Numbered from the stretch's first letter, positions 23,352-33,093 are shown. The stretch: DNA of 64,000 nt from Vreelandella nanhaiensis (GCF_003990185.1 NZ_RZHF01000015.1:62136-126135); one strand, 5' to 3'. Numbers and translations are program-made. Notes: a model not told the origin generated them from the sequence alone.

Positions 23352-23954
23352 CTATAGGTCGTGACCGGTAATCACCTGGCAGATATCGGCAAAGCTGCGC
23401 GCCATGGGAACCACAGTGTTCACTTCTTTACCTACCGCATTTTGAATATCAGTGGCTGAGACCAGACCACGAATGGTCAGCTCATGCTGAGCATCGTACT
23501 GAGTAATCAACAGGTGCTGCTCGGTAACGTCTTCCATGATCAAGACAAGGTCTTCAATCGTCAGGGCGGAAAGCTGTTCCAACGTCATGGCACTTAGCTT
23601 GCTCCAAGGCGTCATGATCATTTCAGCAGTAATTTCGTGACGATCAAGATGACGCTGCTGCATGGCCAAGTTGATACGACGAGTACCGATCAGCTCTCGG
23701 GAAGTAAGAATGCCCAGGCAGTGGCTCTGCTTATCGGTCACAAACAGTAGCCGTACACCACTGTGGCGCATTTTAAGATGGGCTTCATCCACAGGCATGT
23801 CAGTTGTCACCGAATGAGGCTTTAGGATCTGAAAGTCGGTAAGAACTTCCAGCGCTGAACTCTCAATGGTTAAACGCTTGGCCTCAGGTGAGGTAAGGCG
23901 CGGTGTCGTGCTGAACTGAATTAAAGATTTGGGAGAAAAAGCCACTTGGTTCAT
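23352..23954 (-). CDS. CBS-domain pair protein
   Basis: This 200-residue cytoplasmic protein consists mainly of two CBS domains (about 60-120 and 130-195), which usually bind adenine nucleotides and act as regulatory modules. No catalytic domain is fused. The start at 23954 (MNQVAF) has a perfect AGGAGGT ribosome site; upstream in-frame codons to 24035 are unconserved in character. It lies downstream of a sensor kinase on the same strand but 100 bases away, so co-transcription is uncertain. The partner protein is unknown. Confidence 0.82.
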   Translation of the reverse strand: MNQVAFSPKSLIQFSTTPRLTSPEAKRLTIESSALEVLTDFQILKPHSVTTDMPVDEAHLKMRHSGVRLLFVTDKQSHCLGILTSRELIGTRRINLAMQQRHLDRHEITAEMIMTPWSKLSAMTLEQLSALTIEDLVLIMEDVTEQHLLITQYDAQHELTIRGLVSATDIQNAVGKEVNTVVPMARSFADICQVITGHDL

Positions 23955-24056
23955 CAAGGTACCTCCTGTTATGGGGGCCAACGGCTTACTGCCCGCTGGT
24001 CTGGTACCTTCAGAGTTGCAGCTAATTCTTACCACAACCTTAAGACTCGAAAATGA

Positions 24057-25436
24057 TCACAAAAACTGGCCTGAAGATAAGCGCCGCTCAAGGGTTACCT
24101 GAACGCGCAAACCACCTCCCGGCGCATCATCAAACGCCAGTATGCCGCCTTGCTGGGCAATGATCCGTTCAACGATAGACAACCCAAGCCCAGAGCCTGC
24201 GCTAGGCCCTGACCGATGAAAGCGTGCCGTCACCGTCTTGCGCGCCGATAACGGAATACCAGGGCCTTGGTCGTCAACTACTAAGGTGATGTGCTCCTCC
24301 GTGGCCTTGAGGTATACATGAATATTGCCGTTAGGGGGGGAGTGCTGAATAGCGTTACCTACCAGGTTTTGAATCAGCGTCCCCAGCGCGCCGGGTATCT
24401 CGTTTAATGTCCAGGGACCTGCTTCATCGGCATCCAGCTGAAGCGATTGCTGTTGTTGCTGGGCCAGAGGGAGCAGTTTGGCCAGCGCATCACGCACTTC
24501 GAAGAGTGCATCCACCGAACGTAACGGCGGGCGGGCTTCATCGGGATCAAGCCGTGCCAGGGTTAACAGCTGGCTGACCAGATGAGTGGCTCGGACAACA
24601 CCTTGGCGCAAGTGATCAAGCGACTCCTCACGGTCTTGCGGGGTCTGTGCGGCCAAGGCGTTTTGCGCATGCAGATCAAGCACGGCAAGCGGGGTGCGCA
24701 GCTCGTGGGCAGCATCGGCGATAAAGCGCTTTTCCCGCTCCCGCAAACGTTGGATACGCATTAACAGGCGGTTAAGCGCACCAGAAATGGTGGCCAGTTC
24801 GTAAGGTAGAGGTGAAAGCTTGAGCGGTTGGAGGTTATGCGGGTCACGGCTGCGAATCTGCTCTGCCATTCGCGACAGCGGCGCAAGCCCCCAACCGATG
24901 CTCCACCAAAGTAGCGAAGCCAATACAATCAAGCCGATAAGCTCAGGCAGCAAGGTGCGTAACGCTACCCGCTTGATCAAGCCTAGGCGCACATCGTCGC
25001 GCTCACCCACGATCACTCGGCGGGTACCGCCAGCCAATGGCAGGGTATAGGTTTGCCACGTCTGCTCCTGGTGCTGCTGTCTTGCATAACCACCCTGGGC
25101 TGTAGAAAACGGTTCGGCAAGGGGGCGTAGCGGCGCATCCGCCGAACGGAGCAATAATTCATCACCCTCCCAAAGCTGAAACACCAGCATATTGGGCGCG
25201 CGCGGCTCGGTTTGCAGTGTGCTTTCCACCCTTTTTAGGAGTGCCTGCCGATAGGTCGGTGGTAGGGGGGCCTGCATCAGTTCACTCAAAAGATGGGCGT
25301 GGCGGGCGAGGCTGGCGTCATGCAGCTGCTGGATTTCATGAGTGGTGTAGCGATAGCTGATTACGCTGATCACCATGATGCTGAATAAAAACAGCAGCAG
25401 CGTCAGCCCCAGCGTTCGCCGGCGGATAGAGTTCAC
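24057..25436 (-). CDS. Sensor histidine kinase (QseC/PmrB-like)
   Basis: This 459-residue membrane kinase has an N-terminal helix (LGLTLLLFLFSIMVISVI), a periplasmic sensor domain (about 30-165), a second membrane helix (about 168-190), a HAMP-like linker, the phosphoacceptor H-box DAAHELRTPLAVL, the N-box NLVGNAIQHSP, and G-boxes DDQGPGIP and GSGLGLSI. It overlaps its response regulator by four bases. The signal is not predictable. The regulator and kinase together match the OmpR/EnvZ class. Confidence 0.93.
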   Translation of the reverse strand: MNSIRRRTLGLTLLLFLFSIMVISVISYRYTTHEIQQLHDASLARHAHLLSELMQAPLPPTYRQALLKRVESTLQTEPRAPNMLVFQLWEGDELLLRSADAPLRPLAEPFSTAQGGYARQQHQEQTWQTYTLPLAGGTRRVIVGERDDVRLGLIKRVALRTLLPELIGLIVLASLLWWSIGWGLAPLSRMAEQIRSRDPHNLQPLKLSPLPYELATISGALNRLLMRIQRLREREKRFIADAAHELRTPLAVLDLHAQNALAAQTPQDREESLDHLRQGVVRATHLVSQLLTLARLDPDEARPPLRSVDALFEVRDALAKLLPLAQQQQQSLQLDADEAGPWTLNEIPGALGTLIQNLVGNAIQHSPPNGNIHVYLKATEEHITLVVDDQGPGIPLSARKTVTARFHRSGPSAGSGLGLSIVERIIAQQGGILAFDDAPGGGLRVQVTLERRLSSGQFL

Positions 25437-26113
25437 CGTTCGCCTCCTGGCGGTGTCTTGTCCATCACGTAGCCAATGCCGCGCAGCGTGCGAATCACCT
25501 CAGGGAATAACTTGCGTCGCAGATGGTGGATATGGACTTCGATGGCATTGCTCTCCACGTCTTCATCCCAGCCATAAATCAGGCTGGTTAGTGTGTCGCG
25601 GGTAAATACCCGGTCCGGGTGGCCCATAAACTCCTGCAGCAGGGTAAATTCGCGCCGCGAAAGGGGAATATTTTGGTTCTGATAACTAACGCTTAGCGTT
25701 AGCGGGTCCAGACGAATGCCGCGACACTCCAGGTGGTTATCCAGCTGGCCCTGGCTGCGGCGCAATAGCGCACGCAGGCGGGCCTTGAGTTCCCCTACCT
25801 CAAAAGGCTTGATCAGGTAGTCATCGGCCCCCGCATCCAGCCCCGCGATGCGGTCGTTGATGCCATCCCGTGCAGTGAGGACCAGAATGGGGATCTGGCT
25901 GCCCTGGCGGCGCACGGCTTTGATAATTTGCAGGCCATCCAGGCCGGGCAGGCCTAAATCGAGAATCATCGCGTCGAAAGGTTCGGACTCTGTGAGTACC
26001 AAAAGGGCACTGTTGCCATTATTCAAATGGTCAACGGTATAGTGCTCCGGCTTGAGCGCCAGGCGGATGCCCGAAGACAAGCTGGCGTCGTCTTCAACCA
26101 GCAGTATGCGCAT
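25433..26113 (-). CDS. OmpR-family response regulator
   Basis: This 226-residue two-domain regulator has a receiver domain (1-about 115) with acidic residues VEDD, the phosphorylated aspartate in LDLGLPGLDG, the Thr in LTARD and the Lys in LIKPF, followed by a winged-helix DNA-binding domain (SRREFTLLQEFM, VHIHHLRRKL). I start it at MRILLVEDD (26113) with AGGAG upstream; the earlier in-frame ATG at 26164 adds 17 unlikely residues. It is translationally coupled to the kinase by an ATGA overlap. Target genes are unknown. Confidence 0.93.
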   Translation of the reverse strand: MRILLVEDDASLSSGIRLALKPEHYTVDHLNNGNSALLVLTESEPFDAMILDLGLPGLDGLQIIKAVRRQGSQIPILVLTARDGINDRIAGLDAGADDYLIKPFEVGELKARLRALLRRSQGQLDNHLECRGIRLDPLTLSVSYQNQNIPLSRREFTLLQEFMGHPDRVFTRDTLTSLIYGWDEDVESNAIEVHIHHLRRKLFPEVIRTLRGIGYVMDKTPPGGER

Positions 26114-26224
26114 GGTGTCAGCTACTCCTGTAATGGCCCGGTAATAGGTAACAAAAGGTAGCATCGTTAGGGGGAGTCAGTCAGGATTAACATCAACGAA
26201 AGCAATGCGATGGCGCCTTGATTA

Positions 26225-27151
26225 ATGACGAAACCCACTGTTGATAGCGATTGTGTGGCTGTCTGCCCTTTAACACTTCGCCGGGAAGCGCTGCTGCATC
26301 TGGCCGCGGTACATGAGCCTGCCCTGCAGCCAGCACTCAATGCCGCTCTGCGTTCGGCCAAACAGCCAGCCTGGGATGGGCTATGGGTCTATCAGCAGCA
26401 GGGGCGGATCACCGGTGCGCTCTGGGTTCAACCGTTAGCCCATACCACGGCCCAGCTATGGCTTCCCCGCCGGGGTGGCCCGGTAGGCCAGGCCTTGCTG
26501 GCTGCAGCCCGTGCCTGGGTAACCGAGCAGGGAGTCACCCTTTGCCATGTGGTACTACCGCCCAGCCACTATGTCTGGGAGACGACGCTGCTCGCCCATA
26601 GCATGATACGCTTGGCCGAACTACATCATTTAACCATCAATTTGCTATCTGTTACCTTGGCACCTGAGCTAGCCTGCATTGAACTTGGCACGCTATCGCC
26701 AACGCCCATCAGGCTGGAAGCTTTTTCCAAGCTGAACGCGGCTGCGCAAACCTCCTTGCTAGATTCAATCAGCCAGGGGTCGCTGGACTGCCCGGCGCTG
26801 CGGGAGTCGCTTTCCAGTGAAGCGCTCTTGGCTGGTTTTTATAACCAGGCCCCGGAGGCTCCACATCACTGGTATAGCGTTAACCTGGGTAATGAGCGGG
26901 TAGGCGTGCTGCTGCTGGCACCAGGGCCTGAACACTGCTGGGAGCTTTTATTGATGGGCGTCGTGCCGCAATGGCGCGGCCAGGGAATAGGCCGAAAGGT
27001 GCTTCAAGCGGCTTTTAAACGGGCGGTTAGCCAAGGCGCGACCGAGATGATACTGACGGTCGATGCCAACAATACACCTGCCCTATGCCTTTATCTGCAG
27101 GCAGGACTCTCCCGTTATGCTGAACAGCGTCTGTTTGCTTGGAGAGGCTAA
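26225..27151 (+). CDS. GNAT-family N-acetyltransferase
   Basis: This 308-residue cytoplasmic protein has a C-terminal GNAT fold: VPQWRGQGIGRKVLQ (about 242-256) is the acetyl-CoA pyrophosphate-binding motif A, and the downstream ILTVDANNTPALCLYLQAG segment is typical of motif B. The N-terminal half (1-about 190) is weakly conserved and may be a second, degenerate GNAT domain. It is divergent from the response regulator, 111 bases apart. The substrate cannot be inferred. Confidence 0.85.
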   Translation: MTKPTVDSDCVAVCPLTLRREALLHLAAVHEPALQPALNAALRSAKQPAWDGLWVYQQQGRITGALWVQPLAHTTAQLWLPRRGGPVGQALLAAARAWVTEQGVTLCHVVLPPSHYVWETTLLAHSMIRLAELHHLTINLLSVTLAPELACIELGTLSPTPIRLEAFSKLNAAAQTSLLDSISQGSLDCPALRESLSSEALLAGFYNQAPEAPHHWYSVNLGNERVGVLLLAPGPEHCWELLLMGVVPQWRGQGIGRKVLQAAFKRAVSQGATEMILTVDANNTPALCLYLQAGLSRYAEQRLFAWRG

Positions 27152-27289
27152 TGACTTAGTGCTTCAAGCCTATGAAGAAGCACATGAATTTTCCTGTTCA
27201 GAAGGTAATTTCAAGAGTGTCGTTTGATTTTTCTTCTATACTGAGGGCGCTGTATTCAGGAATGCTTTTTTAATCACGGAGGAAACGCT

Positions 27290-27373
27290 ATGAAAATTTT
27301 GCTGTGGGTTATTATCTTTATTTTTGCCGTAGGTCTTCTTACCCTTACCGGCGTCTTTAAACTGATCTTCTAA
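27290..27373 (+). CDS. 27-residue single-span membrane peptide
   Basis: A 28-codon frame (ATG 27290, TAA 27371-27373) encodes a peptide that begins MKILLWVIIFIFAVGLL and ends in Phe-Lys-Leu-Ile-Phe. Almost all of it is one hydrophobic helix with basic residues near each end. The ribosome site GGAGGAA is near perfect, seven bases before the start, and a hairpin lies 44 bases after the stop. These features argue for a real small gene although it is too short for most gene finders. Function is unknown. Confidence 0.7.
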   Translation: MKILLWVIIFIFAVGLLTLTGVFKLIF

Positions 27374-27416
27374 ACGACCGCATTTAAATTTCGCTTAGAC
27401 ATTTCTATTTCATCCC

Positions 27417-27439
27417 CGATAGGCGACTCTCGCCTATCG
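27417..27439. terminator. Hairpin after the 27-residue peptide gene
   Basis: A perfect 10-base-pair stem (CGATAGGCGA/TCGCCTATCG) with a three-base loop, followed by a pyrimidine-rich stretch (CCCTCTT) rather than a pure T-run. It probably ends the small-peptide transcript. Confidence 0.55.
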
Positions 27440-27569
27440 CCCTCTTGGCTATTCGGCATTAAAACTTGTTCTGCTATCTGTGAAAAAGAAGATACTATTT
27501 TCTTGGAACGCTGTTATCGGTGCAGGGTTGGAGCTTGTTGTCGTGGTGATAAAAGCTAAGGAGAGCTGG

Positions 27570-28040
27570 GTGAATTTCAAATGTATATTGGGCGGGATAG
27601 TGGCTTTTGGGATGTTATCAGGTGTAGTGCTTGCTGACGAAGAAGCCGAAGATGAAGCGCTTGCCGAGCGTCTCGCGCCGGTTGGCAGGCTCTGCCTGCA
27701 AGGGCAGGAGTGCCAACGCGCTGTGACCCAGCATACAGCGGCTGATGCGACTGAAGCTGCTGCGTCAGACGAGCCTAGCCTAGAAGAAGTCGCCCAATAC
27801 GACGGTGAAGCACTATACGCCAAGGCGAGCTGTGGTGCCTGCCACGCGGCAGGTATTGCGGGTGCGCCGGCGACGGGTGATAGCACCGCTTGGACCGCGC
27901 GGCTTGCTCAGGGGACTGAAAAACTTTATGCCAATGCGATCAACGGAATTGGTGCCATGCCACCCAAGGGCGGCCGCTTCAATTTCAGCGATGACGAGAT
28001 CAAGGCGATTGTCGACTATATGATCGACGAGCTTGAGTAA
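27570..28040 (+). CDS. Periplasmic c5-type cytochrome
   Basis: This 156-residue secreted cytochrome has a signal peptide (to about residue 22, cleaved near VLADEE), an acidic spacer and a C-terminal class I cytochrome c domain with haem motif CGACH and the axial methionine in GAMPPKGG. Two further cysteines (CLQGQEC) lie in the spacer and may form a disulfide. It likely carries electrons in the periplasm. The start is the GTG at 27570 with AAGGAGAG upstream; an in-frame GTG at 27480 adds 30 residues without a good signal. It is convergent with rep. Confidence 0.88.
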   Translation: MNFKCILGGIVAFGMLSGVVLADEEAEDEALAERLAPVGRLCLQGQECQRAVTQHTAADATEAAASDEPSLEEVAQYDGEALYAKASCGACHAAGIAGAPATGDSTAWTARLAQGTEKLYANAINGIGAMPPKGGRFNFSDDEIKAIVDYMIDELE

Positions 28041-28042
28041 TC

Positions 28043-28079
28043 TATCCACAGACGTAATGACAAATCCGCCTGTGGATAA
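28043..28079. repeat. Inverted pair of DnaA-box-like sequences between the cytochrome and rep
   Basis: TATCCACAG (28043-28051) and CTGTGGATA (28070-28078) form an inverted repeat with an 18-base spacer. The right arm extends to TGTGGATAA (28071-28079), a perfect DnaA box, and the left arm is CTATCCACA with one mismatch. It could be a DnaA-binding site or simply a hairpin between convergent genes. Confidence 0.55.
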
Positions 28080-28089
28080 TTTAAAGCCG

Positions 28090-30159
28090 TCAGCCAAGTA
28101 AAGAGCGCAAACCTGCAATAGCATCCTTGCCCCGTGCCTGCTTCTTGTCAGGATCCTCTTTATCTGCCCGGCCTTCCCATTCCAAATCTTCCGCAGGCAG
28201 CTCATCCAGAAAACGGCTAGGCTGGCAGTCCATCAGCTCGCCGTAGGCTTTGCGCTGGCGGGCAAGGGTTAACGTCAGCGTGCGCCGCGCCCGGGTAATA
28301 CCCACGTAGGCCAAACGGCGCTCCTCTTCCACCGTGCCCATTTCAATGGCATTGCGGTGGGGCAGCAGATCCTCTTCCAGTCCCAGCAGGTAAACGTGCG
28401 GGAACTCAAGCCCCTTGGAGGCGTGCATAGTAAGTAGCTGCACGCGGTCTGAGTCGTCCTCTTCGGCCTGCTGCTCAAGAATATCGCGCAGCACTAAGCG
28501 GGAAATCGCCGCCTCCACGCTATCGGTTTCGGTCGCCTCTGACGCACTATCCTCTTCCGGGTCGCGGTTGAGCGATTTTTCCAACTGGTCGATCAATATC
28601 CACACATTAGCCATGCGCCGTTCGGCAATAGTGGGGGCACTGGCGTTCTGGTAAAGCCACGCCTCGTAATCCATGTCGCGCAGCATATCGCGAATGGCAG
28701 CAATCGCATCGCCCTGATCCATCCGCTTGCGCACGCCATCGATAAAATGGGTAAAGCGGCTAAGCCGCTCCACTGCGCGGGTGGGTAATGTCTGCTCCAG
28801 ACCCAGCTCGTGACAGGCCGCAAACAGCGAGATAGACCGATCGGTGGCGTAGTTGGCCAATTTCTCTAGCGTGCCTGGGCCAATTTCTCGGCGCGGTACG
28901 TTCACAATCCGCAAAAAGGCGTTATCGTCGGCGGGGTTGATCAGCAGGCGCAGGTAGGCCATGGTGTCCTTGATCTCGTTGCGCGAGAAAAACGACGTGC
29001 CGCCAGAAAGCTTATAGGGGATTTGATAGTGCTGGAGCTTGAGCTCCAATAGCCTTGCCTGAAAGTTGCCACGGTAAAGCACCGCAAAATCCCGCCACTC
29101 AGCCTTTTCCTTGATACGCCGAGTAAGCATTTCACTAGCGACCCGTTCAGACTCCGCCTCTTCGTGGCGGTTCACAATCACTCGAATTGGCGCGCCGTCG
29201 CCCATATCCGACCACAGGGTTTTATCGTAAACGTGAGGGTTATTGGCAATCAACGTGTTGGCAGCGCGCAGAATCGTTCCGGTTGAGCGGTAATTCTGCT
29301 CTAGTTTGATTACCTTCAGTCGCGGAAAGTCTTCCCCCAAAGTAATCAGGTTCTCGGGGCGCGCGCCGCGCCAGGCGTAGATCGACTGGTCATCATCGCC
29401 TACCACGGTAAAGGTAGAGCGCTCGGCCATCAAAAGCTTCACCAACAAATACTGGGAAACGTTGGTGTCCTGATACTCATCCACCAGCATGTAGTGAATC
29501 TTGCGCCGCCAGCGGGCAAGTGCCTCGGCATCGTTTTTTAAAAGCACCACGGGCAGCAGAATCAGGTCATCGAAATCCACCGCGTTGTAGGCTTTCAAAT
29601 GGCGGTTATAGGCTTCGTACACCCGGGCGGCAAAATGCTCATCGTCATCAGCGGCGAAGGAAAGCGCGTCGCTGGGTAGCACCAGGTCGTTCTTCCACTG
29701 GGAAATCTTGGCCTGGACCGAGTTGATCTGCTCGGCATCTACTTGGGCGTCCTTGTTCATCAGGTCACGTAACAGTGCCTTGGCATCTTCCGGGTCAAAC
29801 AGTGAGAAACCCGGTTTATAACCCAGGGTTTTTAACTCGCCGCGGATAATATTGAGCCCCAACGTATGAAAGGTCGAAACTGTCAGGCCATGACCTTCCT
29901 TGCCTTTGAGCATTTGCCCAACGCGCTCTTTCATCTCCCGGGCGGCCTTGTTGGTGAACGTGACCGCCGCAATCCGGCGCGCGCTCATCCCACACTCCTG
30001 TACCAGATAGGCAATCTTGGTGGTGATGACGCTGGTTTTGCCGGAACCCGCACCCGCCAATACCAGGCATGGGCCATCGATATAACGCACGGCTTCCTGC
30101 TGGCGCGGGTTGAGGCGCTTGATGCGGCTAAGAATGGACTGCGGGGGCGAGGGCGTCAT
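28090..30159 (-). CDS. rep: ATP-dependent DNA helicase Rep
   Basis: This 689-residue superfamily 1A 3'-5' helicase helps replication forks pass protein roadblocks. Helicase motifs in order: Q-motif LNPRQQEAV, Walker A AGAGSGKT, motif [11 protein letters not shown], motif [16 protein letters not shown], motif V ([10 protein letters not shown]) and motif VI ([12 protein letters not shown]). Length and motif spelling fit Rep rather than UvrD. The start at 30159 (MTPSPPQS) is chosen because the upstream extension to 30309 would cover the divergent trmL start. Rep and trmL are divergent with a 76-base gap. Confidence 0.92.
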   Translation of the reverse strand: MTPSPPQSILSRIKRLNPRQQEAVRYIDGPCLVLAGAGSGKTSVITTKIAYLVQECGMSARRIAAVTFTNKAAREMKERVGQMLKGKEGHGLTVSTFHTLGLNIIRGELKTLGYKPGFSLFDPEDAKALLRDLMNKDAQVDAEQINSVQAKISQWKNDLVLPSDALSFAADDDEHFAARVYEAYNRHLKAYNAVDFDDLILLPVVLLKNDAEALARWRRKIHYMLVDEYQDTNVSQYLLVKLLMAERSTFTVVGDDDQSIYAWRGARPENLITLGEDFPRLKVIKLEQNYRSTGTILRAANTLIANNPHVYDKTLWSDMGDGAPIRVIVNRHEEAESERVASEMLTRRIKEKAEWRDFAVLYRGNFQARLLELKLQHYQIPYKLSGGTSFFSRNEIKDTMAYLRLLINPADDNAFLRIVNVPRREIGPGTLEKLANYATDRSISLFAACHELGLEQTLPTRAVERLSRFTHFIDGVRKRMDQGDAIAAIRDMLRDMDYEAWLYQNASAPTIAERRMANVWILIDQLEKSLNRDPEEDSASEATETDSVEAAISRLVLRDILEQQAEEDDSDRVQLLTMHASKGLEFPHVYLLGLEEDLLPHRNAIEMGTVEEERRLAYVGITRARRTLTLTLARQRKAYGELMDCQPSRFLDELPAEDLEWEGRADKEDPDKKQARGKDAIAGLRSLLG

Positions 30160-30235
30160 TAGACACGTTATCCTTTGCGGTTTTTCATCTACAATCAGGC
30201 GTTTCTTCGCGCATAACTTGGATAGGCAGGTGGTA

Positions 30236-30706
30236 ATGTTTGAAATAGCGCTGTTTGAGCCGCGCATGGCACCCAATACGGGTAATATCATGCGCCTGGT
30301 AGCCAACAATGGCTGTCGTTTACATTTAATCGAGCCGCTCGGCTTTGATCTAGAAGAAAAAAAGCTGCGCCGCGCGGGGCTTGATTACCGCGACCTGGCC
30401 AATGTAACCCGCCACGCTGATTTTGCTGCGTTTCAAAGCGCGATGCAGAGGCGGCGTATCTGGGCGATTACCACCAAGGGTACGCGACCTCACAGCGAAG
30501 CTGATTTTGCTGCTGGCGATGTGCTGCTGTTCGGCTCTGAAACGGCCGGTTTATCCGCCGATGTGCATCAGGCACTGCCCGACGCCCAAAAGCTGCGCAT
30601 TCCCATGCAGCCCAATAATCGCAGCCTGAACCTTTCCAACGCGGTGGCTATTGTGAGCTATGAGGCGTGGCGCCAGCAAGGCTACGCTGGCGCTCTTTTT
30701 GAATAG
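30236..30706 (+). CDS. trmL: tRNA (cytidine(34)-2'-O)-methyltransferase TrmL
   Basis: This 156-residue SPOUT-family enzyme methylates the 2'-OH of the wobble nucleotide of tRNA-Leu isoacceptors. The N-terminus [17 protein letters not shown] and the knotted C-terminal SAM site ([24 protein letters not shown]) are complete. Length equals TrmL (YibK). The start at 30236 (MFEIALFEP) was chosen over an upstream frame from 30110. It is convergent with pyrE, three bases apart. Confidence 0.93.
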   Translation: MFEIALFEPRMAPNTGNIMRLVANNGCRLHLIEPLGFDLEEKKLRRAGLDYRDLANVTRHADFAAFQSAMQRRRIWAITTKGTRPHSEADFAAGDVLLFGSETAGLSADVHQALPDAQKLRIPMQPNNRSLNLSNAVAIVSYEAWRQQGYAGALFE

Positions 30707-30709
30707 TGC

Positions 30710-31375
30710 TTAGCAAGCAATGCCGTAGCAGTCGCGATAGGCGCGCACTGCTTCTGCATAGGCGAGCATTTCACCGCCTGCATGCTCTTCCAGGTAAGTG
30801 AGCACTTGCTCAAGGGTAACAATGCTCACGACCGGCATGCCGTATTCGGCCTGGACTTCCTGGATGGCGCTCTGCTCGCCCTGGCCGCGCTCTTGGCGGT
30901 CAAGGGCAATAATCACACCGCCTGCGCGGGCGCCGCTTCGTTCAATAATGCCCATCACTTCGCGAATGGCAGTACCCGCAGTGATGACATCGTCAATAAT
31001 CAATATATCGCCTGATAGCGGTGCACCGACAATACTGCCGCCTTCGCCGTGGGTTTTGGCTTCCTTGCGATTAAAGGCGTAGGGCATATCCTTATCGTGA
31101 TGGTCTGCCAGGGCGGCAGCAGTCACTGCCGCCAGCGGTATGCCCTTGTACGCCGGGCCAAACAGCACGTCGGCATTCAGGTCACTGTCCATAATCGCCT
31201 GGGCATAAAAGCGCCCCAGCTTGGCCAGTGCCCGGCCGGTCTGGAACAGGCCAGCGTTAAAGAAGTAAGGGCTTACTCGCCCGGATTTAAGCGTAAACTC
31301 ACCAAACTTGAGAACGCCCTGCTCAATGGCAAAGGCGATGAATTCGCGCTGATAGGGTTGTAGAGTGATAGCCAC
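30710..31375 (-). CDS. pyrE: Orotate phosphoribosyltransferase PyrE
   Basis: This roughly 221-residue enzyme converts orotate and PRPP to orotidine monophosphate in pyrimidine synthesis. The PRPP-binding motif [13 protein letters not shown], the catalytic-loop region [12 protein letters not shown] and the segment [10 protein letters not shown] are all present. I prefer the GTG at 31375 because GAGGA lies five bases upstream; the ATG at 31387 adds four residues but has no ribosome site. It is divergent from crc, as in Pseudomonas. Confidence 0.94.
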   Translation of the reverse strand: MAITLQPYQREFIAFAIEQGVLKFGEFTLKSGRVSPYFFNAGLFQTGRALAKLGRFYAQAIMDSDLNADVLFGPAYKGIPLAAVTAAALADHHDKDMPYAFNRKEAKTHGEGGSIVGAPLSGDILIIDDVITAGTAIREVMGIIERSGARAGGVIIALDRQERGQGEQSAIQEVQAEYGMPVVSIVTLEQVLTYLEEHAGGEMLAYAEAVRAYRDCYGIAC

Positions 31376-31516
31376 GGCGTTCCTCATTAGGTGGATGGTT
31401 TATGTCAGCACAAAGGCGACAATAAAACGCAGGTAAATAGCAAGAATGAGTTGGTCTATTTACCCAAACGTCTAAACGTCGGGTATCATACAGCAGCGAC
31501 GCAAAAGGGACGATTT

Positions 31517-32284
31517 ATGAAAATTGCCAGCATCAATGTTAATGGTATACGTGATGCCGTCGACCGTGGCTTCCTAGACTGGCTGGCTCAGCAGGACGCC
31601 GATGTGGTCTGCGTGCAGAACATCAAGGCAAAAAGTTTTGAATTAGGTGACCATATCCTCTATCCGGAAGGCTATGAAGGCTATTTCCTGGATGCTGAAG
31701 AGGATGGGTTCGCAGGTGTCGGGCTTTACTGCCGTAAAATTCCCAAGGCGATCATGTATGGCCTGGGCTTTCCGCAGTGCGATCACGAAGGGCGATTTCT
31801 ACAAGCGGATTATGACCGCTTCAGCATTGCCACCTTTTTGATGCCCGATGGCAGCGACCAGAAAGCTAAACAGGCGTTTATGGAGCAGTACCAGGAGTAC
31901 CTGACGAAGATGTCGCGCAAACGCCGCGAATACATCATCTGTGGTACCTGGAACGTTGCCCACAAAACGGTTGATTTGGCCAATTGGTCGGATAACCAGC
32001 TCACCTCTGGTTTCCGCCCCGAAGAGCGCGCCTGGATGGATCAGGTACTTGGCCCAACAGGGTTTATCGACACCTTCCGCGAAATCAATCGCGACGCTGG
32101 CGAATACACCTGGTGGCCGAAGCTCGATCAGGACGTGCCCCGTGATCGCCAGGAAGGCTGGCGGATCGACTATCAGTTAGTCGGCCCCAACTTCCGCCGC
32201 CACGTGGTAGACGCATGGATCGATAAAGAGGCAACTTTCTCCGAGTTCGCCCCGCTGATTGTCGAGTACGATCTCGCCCTTTAA
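31517..32284 (+). CDS. crc: Crc-like catabolite repression control protein (nuclease-dead ExoIII paralogue)
   Basis: This 255-residue protein has the exonuclease III / AP-endonuclease fold, but its catalytic residues are changed. The metal-binding Glu of the ExoIII motif LQETK is Asn here (VQNIKA), the Asp of GDxN is Thr (GTWNVAH), and the Asp-His of SDHxP is Glu-Phe (SEFAPL). The same pattern of loss defines Crc, which in Pseudomonas works with Hfq to repress translation of catabolic mRNAs and is also encoded beside pyrE. AAAGGGA lies seven bases before the ATG at 31517. Automated pipelines may call it xthA; I consider Crc much more likely. Confidence 0.85.
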   Translation: MKIASINVNGIRDAVDRGFLDWLAQQDADVVCVQNIKAKSFELGDHILYPEGYEGYFLDAEEDGFAGVGLYCRKIPKAIMYGLGFPQCDHEGRFLQADYDRFSIATFLMPDGSDQKAKQAFMEQYQEYLTKMSRKRREYIICGTWNVAHKTVDLANWSDNQLTSGFRPEERAWMDQVLGPTGFIDTFREINRDAGEYTWWPKLDQDVPRDRQEGWRIDYQLVGPNFRRHVVDAWIDKEATFSEFAPLIVEYDLAL

Positions 32285-32310
32285 GCATCTTTCCCGCGTC
32301 GTCGTTAACC

Positions 32311-32336
32311 AATGAGCCGACCTAGGTCGGCTCATT
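32311..32336. terminator. Perfect palindrome between convergent crc and rph
   Basis: A 26-base perfect palindrome (arms AATGAGCCGAC and GTCGGCTCATT around CTAG) lies between the ends of the two genes, 27 bases after crc and 20 after rph. There is no long T-run, but it is well placed to terminate both. Confidence 0.6.
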
Positions 32337-32355
32337 GCGTTGGCGATTAAAATGC

Positions 32356-33093
32356 CTAACCGCGAATACCCAGCGCCTCACGCTGCTTTTCGCGTAGCTC
32401 GTCACCCGCTTTCTCAGCAAGATCGAGCATGGCGTTTAGCTCTGCCCGGTTGAACGCGCCCGCCTCAGCCGTGCCCTGCACTTCAATCAACTCGCCGCTT
32501 TCGGTCATCACCACGTTCAAATCGGTATCAGCCTTGCTGTCTTCTGGGTAATCCAGATCCAGCACCGGTACGCCTTTATAAATACCCACCGAAATCGCGC
32601 TGACCAGCTGCTTGAAGGGGTCGCCCTTGATTTTCTTCTCGCGCTGCAGGTAGCGAATGGCGTCCACCAGTGCTACACAGCCGCCGGTAATCGATGCGGT
32701 ACGCGTACCGCCGTCCGCCTGAATCACATCGCAATCCACGGTAATCGTGAATTCACCCAGTTTTTTCAGATTCACTGCGGCACGCAGGCTACGACCAATC
32801 AGACGCTGGATTTCCAGCGTGCGGCCGCCCTGTTTACCGCGCGTTGCCTCGCGGCCACTGCGTGAATGGGTCGCGCGGGGCAGCATGCCGTACTCCGCGG
32901 TGATCCAGCCCTGGTTCTTGCCACGCAGCCAGCGTGGCACGCCCGCTTCCACACTGGCATTACACAGCACCTTGGTATCGCCAAACTCAACCAATACGGA
33001 ACCCTCGGCATGTCGGGTGTAATCACGGGTCAGGCGAATCTCACGCAACTGGTTGGCCTCGCGACCGCTGGGGCGAACAACATCAGGACGCAT
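32356..33093 (-). CDS. rph: Ribonuclease PH
   Basis: This 245-residue phosphorolytic 3'-5' exoribonuclease trims tRNA 3' ends. The N-terminal [13 protein letters not shown], the phosphate-site region ([19 protein letters not shown], arginine-rich) and the catalytic [15 protein letters not shown] are present. Unlike some E. coli K-12 strains, the frame is intact. It is divergent from yicC, a conserved arrangement. Confidence 0.96.
   Translation of the reverse strand: MRPDVVRPSGREANQLREIRLTRDYTRHAEGSVLVEFGDTKVLCNASVEAGVPRWLRGKNQGWITAEYGMLPRATHSRSGREATRGKQGGRTLEIQRLIGRSLRAAVNLKKLGEFTITVDCDVIQADGGTRTASITGGCVALVDAIRYLQREKKIKGDPFKQLVSAISVGIYKGVPVLDLDYPEDSKADTDLNVVMTESGELIEVQGTAEAGAFNRAELNAMLDLAEKAGDELREKQREALGIRG

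Noticed and set aside
31517..32284. Active exonuclease III (xthA)
   Set aside because: Catalytic Glu, Asp and His positions are substituted, and the pyrE context fits crc.
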